Shown one piece after another: positions 1 through 4,910 of a stretch of DNA of 5,088 nucleotides (positions within the stretch are counted from its first letter, which is position 1; each line of letters begins with the position of its first letter). The stretch comes from Flavobacteriaceae bacterium (GTDB lineage: Bacteria; Bacteroidota; Bacteroidia; Flavobacteriales; Flavobacteriaceae). The translations under genes and the position numbers were made by a program. The stretch spans positions 1 to 5,088 of the forward strand of contig JAESUF010000319.1 of the NCBI GenBank assembly GCA_016763215.1. The letters are read 5' to 3'. A model generated the notes under the pieces. The model had not been told where the DNA came from. It saw only the letters and a list, made by a program, of their open reading frames with translations, and ran no database searches.

Positions 1-431
1 CTAAAATATGCCCAATTTCCAGGCTCATTTGGAAAGTGTTTTTTACTTTTAATGGTAGCTTCCAATCCAATGAATTCACCCATAAAATAACCATTACCAC
101 TAACGGCAGCTTTGGTTCCTACACTTACCAATTCTTTAATTAAAATGGTTCCATCTTTCCATGTGCCATTTTTTTTCCAATGGTTGTAACTCTCAGGACT
201 TATATATACGTTATGAAATTCTGGAAAAGCGGCTTTACCATTGTTCATGTCATTAGGAGTTGTAGGAGTACCAACATAAATCCATGTTCTGTAATTTTGA
301 GGGCGTTCTAGTTCTCCACTATCATTAATAGTGTAGTAAATCACTTTCGCATAGTCTTGATTTTTTTCCTTACAAGAAAATAAGACTAATACACCAAGGA
401 GCATGTATATTCGATTTAGTTTAAAAAGCAC
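1..431 (-). CDS. Cytochrome P460-family lipoprotein, partial (3' end beyond window)
   Basis: An open frame runs from a GTG at 429-431 off the left edge, giving 143 residues with no stop. The first 20 residues form a lipoprotein signal peptide: K4 and R7, then a hydrophobic run ending in LVLFSC, with C20 as the lipidation site. The protein should therefore be membrane-anchored outside the cytoplasm. The mature part carries the P460-family pattern: RTWIYVGTP (48-56), a TPND segment followed by NNGKAAFPEFHNVYI (63-77), DGTILIKELVSVG (93-105), SGNGYFMGEFIGLEATIK (111-128) and FPNEPGNWAYF (133-143). Family members bind c-type haem through a CxxCH near the C-terminus. That part lies outside the window, so haem binding is inferred. 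Known P460 enzymes oxidise hydroxylamine; others in the family have unclear substrates. I prefer the GTG start because the ATG at 402-404 would leave only 10 residues before the Cys and no basic residues. The gene starts 15 nt after the NTF2-like gene ends and is probably in its operon. Confidence 0.85.
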   Translation of the reverse strand, partial: MLFKLNRIYMLLGVLVLFSCKEKNQDYAKVIYYTINDSGELERPQNYRTWIYVGTPTTPNDMNNGKAAFPEFHNVYISPESYNHWKKNGTWKDGTILIKELVSVGTKAAVSGNGYFMGEFIGLEATIKSKKHFPNEPGNWAYF

Positions 432-446
432 AATTGATTGTTTTAA

Positions 447-833
447 TTAGTAATCTGTTAATGTGTAAATGGTTTTTGTTATTAAGTTTTCATTCCAATA
501 ATTTTGAATGTTTAGTTCAGTGAAAAACAAGTTTCCATTGAATTTTCTACAGATCATATAAATTCGAAATTGAGTTACAGTAGAGTCGTTTTCTATATTT
601 ATAATTTTAAATTGTTTGATAGAAAAGAACTTATTAAATACTGTTTTCTTTAAAAAGCGCAGCCAAGTAGGTTTCATAATTTTTCTAGGCTTACCGTTAT
701 AAACTATTTCGAAATCTGACGCCATAAATAACTCGATAGCCTCAATAATTTTCATATCATGTAATAGTGATAGAAATTGATTTGAAGCCCCTTTTTGAGT
801 CTCGTCTAGTGTCATGTGTTGATTTTCAATCAT
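447..833 (-). CDS. NTF2/SnoaL-like small protein (putative)
   Basis: This 128-residue protein has no signal peptide or membrane segment and is probably cytoplasmic. Its layout resembles the NTF2-like/SnoaL cone fold. An N-terminal helical stretch (about 18-40) leads into the segment ASDFEIVYNGK (38-48), where such proteins usually carry the acidic motif before the first strand. Alternating hydrophobic strands follow between about 75 and 126, including FKIINIENDS, QFRIYMICRKF, LFFTELNIQNYW and ITKTIYTL. This is a fold-level guess from pattern; there is no diagnostic catalytic motif, so enzyme, ligand-binding and scaffold roles all remain open. The start ATG at 831-833 lies 66 nt beyond the upstream AraC gene, and a second ATG occurs at residue 7. 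The P460 gene follows after 15 nt in the same reading frame. Co-transcription with P460 is likely, so a role in the same response is inferred. Confidence 0.65.
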   Translation of the reverse strand: MIENQHMTLDETQKGASNQFLSLLHDMKIIEAIELFMASDFEIVYNGKPRKIMKPTWLRFLKKTVFNKFFSIKQFKIINIENDSTVTQFRIYMICRKFNGNLFFTELNIQNYWNENLITKTIYTLTDY

Positions 834-864
834 TCTTATAGTGTAATTATATGAATTTACTTTG

Positions 865-879
865 TTGAACTATTGGACA
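865..879 (-). promoter_or_regulatory. Candidate AraC-family operator upstream of NTF2-like/P460 genes
   Basis: The minus strand reads TGTCCAATAGTTCAA, ending 31 nt before the ATG at 833. A closely similar sequence, TGTCCAGTAATTCCA, lies upstream of the first AraC gene. The two share TGTCCA-N-TA-N-TTC, 11 identical positions out of 13. Size and placement suit one half-site or a compact site for an AraC-type regulator. The assignment rests on two occurrences and is an inference. Confidence 0.4.
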
Positions 880-899
880 TTTTTCTTTTTATTAACCTT

Positions 900-1730
900 T
901 TAATTAAACTCATTATGTAGGCTCCTAAATTGTTTAGCAGATAGCCCTACATTTCTTTTGAAAAAACGGGAAAAATAGGCAGGCTCATTAAGCCCGATAT
1001 CATAAGAGATATTTATAACTGTACTAGAAGTGAAAACCAATAATTTTTTTGCAGCTAATATGATTCTTTGATTTAGAAAGTATTTTGGTGTATCTAATTT
1101 TAAATCATGAAAGGTTTTTGATAACATTTTTGGTTGCATTTCTAATATCCCAGCATAGACCGATACGTTATGCTCCATTCTAAAATGTTCACATATCAAA
1201 GAAAGATATTGATACACTTTTTTGTAATTTATCACACTTTTGTTTTCTGACATCACAAGTTTGTGTTTAGTGTTTATGCCATAGAATAAAATCTCTTTAA
1301 ATAGAGTCGTTGAAGTTTCATAATCTAAGTTTTCTAGATGATTAATGATTCTAGTTAGTTTTAATTGAATTTCATGTGCTCTATTTGTTTGGGGATTTAA
1401 AAAGAATTGATCAAAAATGTTGTTAAAGAGTAGCCCATTAATGATGCTTTCTGTATCACAACATTCATTTTGAAAAATGTCTTTATCAAAAGATAATGTC
1501 CATAACTTTTGATTCTGCATTTTACAACTGAACACATCTCTTGAACTTAGAAATAGAATACTGTTTTCAGAAACGGTATATTGTTTGAAATTTACATGAC
1601 AAATGCAATTACTCTTTAAAAAAACAATATGATACAAGTCTAATGCAGCTATTTTTACTGACTCATTACAATACTCTTTTAATGAGAAAGTACTTGCGTT
1701 AAATTGACCTAAATTGATGTTTAAAATCAC
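900..1730 (-). CDS. AraC-family transcriptional regulator, downstream copy of a tandem pair
   Basis: The 276-residue protein has an N-terminal sensory region and a C-terminal AraC/XylS DNA-binding domain. The latter starts near residue 189 and contains two helix-turn-helix units: the first at about 189-210, the second at about 238-262. The family signature region is visible as ISYDIGLNEPAYFSRFFKR (241-259) followed by GLSAKQFRSL. The N-terminal 180 residues have the strand-rich character of a cupin-like effector domain but no motif that identifies a ligand. Seven cysteines occur (21, 42, 44, 69, 90, 91, 180), more than in the neighbouring paralogue. The start is a GTG at 1728-1730: no ATG exists between the upstream in-frame stop at 1767-1769 and codon 71. 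It follows the other AraC gene after 107 nt and precedes the NTF2-like gene by 66 nt, with no obvious terminator on either side. It probably regulates the P460 pair, itself, or both. Confidence 0.88.
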   Translation of the reverse strand: MILNINLGQFNASTFSLKEYCNESVKIAALDLYHIVFLKSNCICHVNFKQYTVSENSILFLSSRDVFSCKMQNQKLWTLSFDKDIFQNECCDTESIINGLLFNNIFDQFFLNPQTNRAHEIQLKLTRIINHLENLDYETSTTLFKEILFYGINTKHKLVMSENKSVINYKKVYQYLSLICEHFRMEHNVSVYAGILEMQPKMLSKTFHDLKLDTPKYFLNQRIILAAKKLLVFTSSTVINISYDIGLNEPAYFSRFFKRNVGLSAKQFRSLHNEFN

Positions 1731-1837
1731 GTGTAGTATATCTTTATATAGATTATTACAGCGAAACTAGGATGATAGTGATTTTTATGAAATGTAAACT
1801 TTCCCTAACTAATAGTAGATTCTTCCTTAAATACAGG

Positions 1838-2674
1838 TTATTGATGTAAATCTTTGTATTTTTTTGGTGTTTGACCAGTATGTTTTTTAAAAAATTTAGA
1901 AAAATGTCCAATTTCAGAGTATCCAAGATTGTAGGATATTTCCTGCGTTTTTTTATCAGAATACATCAATAGTCTTTTTGCTTCCAATACAATTCTTTCA
2001 TTGATTATTTGAAGAGGAGATTTATTATAATACTTTAAAAAAGTGTTAGATAATGTTTTTGGAGATTTGTGAAGTAATTCGGCATAGTCAACCACCTTAT
2101 GTTTTTTTCTAAAATGTTTTTCAACCAAAAGATTGAATTCTCTAATTAAATCCATTTTATGATTAGGGAGTTCAGGTTTGGGTAAGTTCTTTTTAGCAAT
2201 TCTGGTTGACATGATTAACAGTCTTTTTAATAGAACCATCAACATTTCTCCTTGAATATGATCTTTATTATCAAACTCTTCTTCAAAGAACATAAAAAGA
2301 AGGTTAAAGCTTTTCCCCTCTTTCTCAGTCAATTTTATAATGGGGGGAGCAGAAGATCCAAAAAATAAATATCCATTACAAGACACCTCATTATCATGAT
2401 CTCTTATACAATAAAACTCTTTGTTAAAAATATATGAAATAGCACCTTGGGTATAAGGTTCTATATTTAACCTGTTCTCTGGAGTACAAAAAATAATATG
2501 ATTTTTTTTAATGACTAAATGATACCCATCAATTGCAATCATTACATCTTTTTCACGAGCCCAAATAATTTTATAATAATTACCTGTACCTAACCTTTGA
2601 TCGAAAGAAGCGCAATTAAAATCAGTTAAAATAAAGCGACTTTCGTTAATAAAACTGGAATGAAAGAAATTCAT
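1838..2674 (-). CDS. AraC-family transcriptional regulator, upstream copy of a tandem pair
   Basis: The 278-residue protein has an N-terminal cupin-like effector domain and a C-terminal AraC-type DNA-binding domain. The cupin pattern shows in YYKIIWAREKDVMIAIDGY (33-51) and in KKNHIIFCTPEN, a layout common in Bacteroidota regulators. The DNA-binding domain spans about 193-277. It has a first HTH around 195-215 (YAELLHKSPKTLSNTF) and a second around 244-267, with the signature ISYNLGYSEIGHFSKFFKK (246-264) and GQTPKKYKDL. The ligand cannot be read from the sequence. The ATG at 2672-2674 is the natural start. Upstream lie an inverted repeat and a TGTCCA motif that could be its control region. 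The C-terminal domain is clearly homologous to that of the next gene downstream, but the proteins are diverged, so the pair is an old duplication or two independently recruited regulators. Confidence 0.93.
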   Translation of the reverse strand: MNFFHSSFINESRFILTDFNCASFDQRLGTGNYYKIIWAREKDVMIAIDGYHLVIKKNHIIFCTPENRLNIEPYTQGAISYIFNKEFYCIRDHDNEVSCNGYLFFGSSAPPIIKLTEKEGKSFNLLFMFFEEEFDNKDHIQGEMLMVLLKRLLIMSTRIAKKNLPKPELPNHKMDLIREFNLLVEKHFRKKHKVVDYAELLHKSPKTLSNTFLKYYNKSPLQIINERIVLEAKRLLMYSDKKTQEISYNLGYSEIGHFSKFFKKHTGQTPKKYKDLHQ

Positions 2675-2687
2675 GTTTAACTATCTA

Positions 2688-2714
2688 CAAACACTTTATT
2701 TATGAATGTGTTTG
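2688..2714. repeat. Inverted repeat CAAACAC/GTGTTTG in the AraC leader
   Basis: The arms CAAACAC (2688-2694) and GTGTTTG (2708-2714) are perfect. They extend to 10 bp with one mismatch (2688-2697 against 2705-2714) around a 7-nt centre. The repeat sits 14-40 nt upstream of the AraC start at 2674. It could be an operator for autoregulation or a hairpin in the 5' leader. Confidence 0.5.
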
Positions 2715-2740
2715 CAATAGTAAATATATGCAATGATTAT

Positions 2741-2756
2741 TTGGAATTACTGGACA
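2741..2756 (-). promoter_or_regulatory. Candidate AraC-family operator upstream of the tandem regulators
   Basis: The minus strand reads TGTCCAGTAATTCCAA, 66 nt upstream of the AraC ATG at 2674. It matches the element at 865-879 in TGTCCA-N-TA-N-TTC and has the same orientation relative to the downstream gene. A shared site would place the regulator gene and the NTF2-like/P460 pair in one regulon. Only the repetition is observed; the function is inferred. Confidence 0.4.
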
Positions 2757-2770
2757 AATTTCCACAACCT

Positions 2771-2800
2771 AAAATTAATGTGCTAAAACGCACTAATTTT
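2771..2800 (-). terminator. Hairpin terminator after the glutathione peroxidase gene
   Basis: The arms are 2771-2783 (AAAATTAATGTGC) and 2790-2800 (GCACTAATTTT). They pair over 11 bp with a 2-nt bulge around the loop TAAAAC. Read on the minus strand, the descending arm ends in TTAATTTT. The structure touches the last base of the peroxidase stop codon, so it fits an intrinsic terminator. The T-tract is built into the stem and imperfect. Confidence 0.55.
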
Positions 2801-3279
2801 TATAATTGCTTTGTAATTTTAGAACTAGTAGGTTTTGTTATAGAATAATAATAATCAATAAGCTTACCTTGTTCATCAATCAAGTATTTTTGAAAATTCC
2901 ATTTGACAGAAGAATTTTTTTTCCCGTTCTCAACTTTCTTTGTCAACCAAGAATACAAAGGATGTTGGTTATTTCCTTTGACTTCAATTTTTTCGGTGAT
3001 TAAAAAAGAAACTCCATAATTTACTTTGCAAAATTCTTGAATCTGATCTGAATTTCCAGGTTCTTGTTTGCCAAACTGATTGCAGGGTACCCCAATAACA
3101 ACTAATTTGTTTTGATACTCGTTGTGTAATTTTTGTAAATCTTTATATTGAGGTGTGAAACCACATTTTGAAGCAACATTAACAAACAGGACTTTTTTAC
3201 CCTTATATTCAGAAAAATCAATTGGACTTCCTTGCAAAGAGTTGATTTTAATATGATATAGAGAATCCGCTGTAGACAT
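2800..3279 (-). CDS. Glutathione peroxidase family protein (Cys-type, probably thioredoxin-dependent)
   Basis: The 159-residue protein has the usual length for a bacterial GPx and no signal peptide, so it is probably cytoplasmic. It reduces hydrogen peroxide and organic hydroperoxides. Family motifs are in order: NVASKCGFTPQY with the peroxidatic Cys39, VPCNQFGKQEPG (64-75) with the catalytic Gln72, and VKWNFQKYLI with Trp127 and Asn128. The catalytic tetrad is thus complete, with Cys in place of selenocysteine. Cys84 in IQEFCKVNYGV is placed like the resolving cysteine of thioredoxin-dependent members. Because of this, thioredoxin is a likelier reductant than glutathione, which is an inference. 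The ATG at 3277-3279 gives the expected N-terminus. The gene begins only about 26 nt after the terminator-like T-run of the folE operon, so its promoter must overlap that hairpin or it depends on read-through. It ends in its own terminator-like hairpin. Confidence 0.95.
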   Translation of the reverse strand: MSTADSLYHIKINSLQGSPIDFSEYKGKKVLFVNVASKCGFTPQYKDLQKLHNEYQNKLVVIGVPCNQFGKQEPGNSDQIQEFCKVNYGVSFLITEKIEVKGNNQHPLYSWLTKKVENGKKNSSVKWNFQKYLIDEQGKLIDYYYSITKPTSSKITKQL

Positions 3280-3305
3280 TGGTTGAATTAGAGTTCGTTA
3301 ATTAC

Positions 3306-3349
3306 AAAAATGTCAGTCTACCTTATGAAATATAAGCTAGACTGACATT
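3306..3349 (-). terminator. Rho-independent terminator of the folE operon
   Basis: The arms AATGTCAGTCTA (3309-3320) and TAGACTGACATT (3338-3349) are a perfect 12-bp match. Inside them is a C/C mismatch and a further 5-bp stem, CTTAT/ATAAG, with a 5-nt loop. On the minus strand the stem runs into five T (3306-3310). It lies 46 nt after the stop of the 76-residue gene. This is the strongest protein-operon terminator in the window. Confidence 0.85.
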
Positions 3350-3383
3350 GTTAATTTAAAGGGTCGTTTTCTTTATTTTAAAA

Positions 3384-3399
3384 TTAGAAAATTTTCTAA
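3384..3399. repeat. 16-bp perfect palindrome at the stop codon of the 76-residue gene
   Basis: TTAGAAAATTTTCTAA is self-complementary and includes the TAG stop at 3396-3398. In RNA it could form a 6-bp AU-rich hairpin followed by a short U-run. Such a stem would be weak, and AT-rich DNA gives such palindromes by chance. Confidence 0.35.
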
Positions 3400-3626
3400 G
3401 AGTTATCTATAGGGCGGCCTTTCAATCTTTTTTCAATTTTTTGCTTGATTACTGTCAGTCGCTTCATCAAGTCCATCAATTCAGAATCATTATTCTGCTT
3501 ATAGACCTCATTTACTCCGAGAATTAAACTTTTAGCCTCTCTTGAAGCTACAATACGATCACTTGTAGTGATGAATTTATGTTTTCTATTCTCAAACTCT
3601 AGAGCTTTTTCTAGAATATCATCCAT
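3396..3626 (-). CDS. Conserved-looking small protein of unknown function, coupled to folE
   Basis: I do not recognise a family for this 76-residue protein. It is soluble, highly charged and predicted to be mostly helical, with no Cys, no Trp, no signal peptide and no membrane segment. Residues 1-35 are mixed acidic and basic (DDILEKALEFENRKHKF). The C-terminal third, LMDLMKRLTVIKQKIEKRLKG, has the spacing of a long amphipathic helix and ends in a basic tail. The ATG at 3624-3626 lies 3 nt after the folE stop, so translation is probably coupled and stoichiometry linked to folE. A strong terminator follows. The tight spacing and clean codon usage argue for a real gene. A role in folate, pterin or queuosine metabolism is suggested only by position. 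Confidence 0.75.
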   Translation of the reverse strand: MDDILEKALEFENRKHKFITTSDRIVASREAKSLILGVNEVYKQNNDSELMDLMKRLTVIKQKIEKRLKGRPIDNS

Positions 3627-3629
3627 CGT

Positions 3630-4328
3630 TTAATTATTTAAATAGTTTAACAATTCATTTATTTTTGAGGGAGTCTTAAACTGCCCTCCATAATATGAGG
3701 TAACTGTTGCTGATGCATCATCTTTAATACCTCTCGATGATACACATAAATGCTTAGCATCTATAATTACTGCTATATCTTCCGTTTGTAAAACCCCTTT
3801 AAGCTCCTCCGCTATTTGATTAGTTAAGCGTTCTTGCACTTGAGGTCTATTGGCATAGTATTGAACAATTCTATTTAATTTTGAAAGTCCAATAACTTTA
3901 CCAGAAGAGATATAAGCTATATGTGCTTTGCCAATAATTGGAACAAAATGATGTTCACAATTCGAGTACAAAGTAATGTTTTTTTCTACCAACATATGAT
4001 TGTATTGATATTTATTATCAAACAATGTAACTTTTGGCTTGTTTTTAGGATTTAACCCAGAAAAAATTTCTTCAATATACATTTTGGCGACTCTATCTGG
4101 TGTTCCTTTTAATGAATCATCAGATAAATCTAAACCCATTACATCCATAATTTCACCAAATAAAGATGCTATTTTTTTCTTTTTCACTTCATCTGTCACT
4201 AAAAAAGCATCAGATTTCATTGGGGTTTCTAATCCAGTAAATAAATGATCTTCTCCAACTTCATTATGGGTGAAACCATTCAGTTTGATTCCGTTTGGAT
4301 TTTTACGAGTTTCTATTTTAATACTCAT
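3630..4328 (-). CDS. folE: GTP cyclohydrolase I
   Basis: The enzyme converts GTP to 7,8-dihydroneopterin triphosphate and formate, the first step of tetrahydrofolate synthesis and also the entry to queuosine and tetrahydropterin pathways. It is a cytoplasmic zinc enzyme that works as a homodecamer. All key residues are visible in this 232-residue protein. The zinc ligands Cys124 and His127 lie in SNCEHHFVPIIGKAHIAYI, and Cys195 lies in HLCVSSRGIKD. His126 and His193 are the conserved active-site histidines, and the spacing equals that of the E. coli enzyme shifted by 14. The substrate-pocket segments GLSKLNRI (147-154) and RPQVQERLT (161-169) are intact. The first 40 residues are a variable extension, as in other Bacteroidota FolE. 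The ATG at 4326-4328 follows an A-rich leader. The gene heads a two-gene operon with the 76-residue unknown protein, and a -7 element lies about 120 nt upstream. Confidence 0.98.
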   Translation of the reverse strand: MSIKIETRKNPNGIKLNGFTHNEVGEDHLFTGLETPMKSDAFLVTDEVKKKKIASLFGEIMDVMGLDLSDDSLKGTPDRVAKMYIEEIFSGLNPKNKPKVTLFDNKYQYNHMLVEKNITLYSNCEHHFVPIIGKAHIAYISSGKVIGLSKLNRIVQYYANRPQVQERLTNQIAEELKGVLQTEDIAVIIDAKHLCVSSRGIKDDASATVTSYYGGQFKTPSKINELLNYLNN

Positions 4329-4365
4329 GGTGCCTTTTTTTAGTGCTGTCCATCAATTATTTAAG

Positions 4366-4377
4366 CAAAGCGCTTTG
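4366..4377. promoter_or_regulatory. 12-bp perfect palindrome in the folE leader
   Basis: CAAAGCGCTTTG is fully self-complementary, has a GC core in otherwise AT-rich DNA, and lies 37 nt upstream of the folE ATG, downstream of the predicted promoter. This fits an operator for a dimeric repressor or a short leader hairpin. No regulator can be named from the sequence. Confidence 0.4.
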
Positions 4378-4387
4378 TTAATTATTG

Positions 4388-4404
4388 TCTTCAATTAATG
4401 AAGA
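4388..4404. repeat. Inverted repeat TCTTCA/TGAAGA in the folE leader
   Basis: Perfect 6-bp arms (4388-4393 and 4399-4404) flank ATTAA. It lies between the folE -7 element and the 12-bp palindrome, so the leader could fold into two successive small hairpins. The arms are short and may be chance. Confidence 0.3.
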
Positions 4405-4450
4405 ATCTACTATCAGTCGAAATAAATTATAATTCCTTAAAATATCCCGC

Positions 4451-4458
4451 CAAATATA
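4451..4458 (-). promoter_or_regulatory. Bacteroidota -7 promoter element for folE
   Basis: The minus strand reads TATATTTG, a full match to the Bacteroidota -7 consensus TAnnTTTG. At the expected -33 position there is only a T-run rather than TTG. Transcription from here would give a leader of roughly 115 nt before the folE ATG. Confidence 0.55.
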
Positions 4459-4693
4459 GTTTTGTTTAACATAAAAAAAAAGATTGCTAAACAAGAATTA
4501 ACATTTAATTATAATATGTAAATTATATTCAACTGGGACTTATAACGTTATTCTGGCTATAAATTTACTATAACTGATATTTTATTTATGAGAACTATCA
4601 ATCTTTTATTTTATACTCAAATAGAAGATTTCTATATGGAACTCCCTGTTTTTTGTAGGGAAATAGAAGTAAACTGATATTTCAATCAAATGA
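4459..4693. other. Intergenic stretch without a recognisable gene
   Basis: This very AT-rich DNA contains no convincing coding region. Visible items are a 10-bp palindrome ATAACGTTAT (4542-4551), small inverted repeats such as ATAGAA/TTCTAT (4621-4635) and TCCCT/AGGGA (about 4642-4660), and a 29-codon plus-strand reading frame at 4588-4677 that I do not consider supported as a gene. Confidence 0.5.
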
Positions 4694-4726
4694 AAAAGTC
4701 AAAAATCGTTATAATTTTTGACTTTT
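4694..4726. terminator. Perfect 13-bp hairpin, bidirectional terminator-like
   Basis: The arms AAAAGTCAAAAAT (4694-4706) and ATTTTTGACTTTT (4714-4726) are perfectly complementary around CGTTATA. T-rich flanks occur in both directions: GACTTTTTC on the minus strand, GACTTTTAA on the plus strand. The structure begins 4 nt from the degenerate tRNA 3' end on the minus strand, much as the tRNA-Pro terminator begins 7 nt from the intact tRNA. Confidence 0.7.
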
Positions 4727-4730
4727 AATG

Positions 4731-4771
4731 GTCGGGGTAGCAGGATTACCTCGTTTTACTTGGTGATCCTG
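4731..4771 (-). pseudogene. Degenerate copy of a tRNA 3' end (tRNA-Pro-like remnant or att scar)
   Basis: Bases 4731-4747 match 4910-4926, the 3' end of the intact tRNA-Pro, at 16 of 17 positions; the one change is A for G at 4739. On the minus strand the copy reads ATCCTGCTACCCCGACCA: half a T-arm, a 3' acceptor strand and a CCA triplet. The upstream T-arm side CAGG is present at 4768-4771 on the minus strand, but about 21 nt separate it from ATCCTG in place of the normal T-loop. No D-arm or anticodon arm follows, so this is not a working tRNA. It could be a decayed tandem tRNA copy or the far attachment core of an element that integrated into tRNA-Pro and was then lost. Confidence 0.5.
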
Positions 4772-4820
4772 AAAAGGAGTTGTTGTAAATAAACCCTTTG
4801 CTCGCTTCGCTTGTATTCGA

Positions 4821-4875
4821 TTTTTTGCTTACCCCTTGTTTATGAATAGAATCAACACTTTGGTAAAGCAAAAAA
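4821..4875. repeat. Inverted repeat beside the tRNA terminator
   Basis: TTTTTTGCTTACC (4821-4833) and GGTAAAGCAAAAAA (4862-4875) are complementary except for one extra base, with a 28-nt interval. The right arm contains the T-tract of the tRNA-Pro terminator, so in minus-strand RNA that tract could pair onward with the left arm. Confidence 0.4.
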
Positions 4876-4903
4876 CCTCTTTAATCTTACGATTAAAAAG
4901 GTT
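4870..4903 (-). terminator. Rho-independent terminator of tRNA-Pro
   Basis: The arms 4874-4886 (AACCTCTTTAATC) and 4891-4903 (GATTAAAAAGGTT) pair over 13 positions with one C/A mismatch and a 4-nt loop. On the minus strand they are followed by six T (4870-4875). The hairpin begins 7 nt after the tRNA 3' end, as expected for the end of a single-tRNA transcript. Confidence 0.85.
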
Positions 4904-4910
4904 CTATTAG

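Noticed and set aside
429..449. NTF2-like and P460 frames read as one gene broken by a stop
   Set aside because: The two are in the same frame, but the second begins with a full lipoprotein signal peptide, so they are separate genes 15 nt apart.
1731..1837. Terminator or strong promoter between the two AraC genes
   Set aside because: No stable hairpin with a T-run and only imperfect -7 matches (TACATTTC, TAGTTTCG) are seen on the minus strand.
2806..3003. 65-codon plus-strand reading frame
   Set aside because: It lies wholly inside the glutathione peroxidase gene on the opposite strand, whose catalytic motifs are intact.
4039..4248. 69-codon plus-strand reading frame
   Set aside because: It is antisense to the N-terminal part of folE and shows no recognisable protein features.
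4346..4358. A third TGTCCA element in the folE leader (plus strand TGTCCATCAATTA)
   Set aside because: It matches only the TGTCCA core well, lacks the TA and TTC positions, and points away from folE.
4731..4805. A second functional tRNA gene
   Set aside because: Only the acceptor 3' strand and a distorted T-arm are present; no anticodon arm or D-arm can be drawn at normal spacing.
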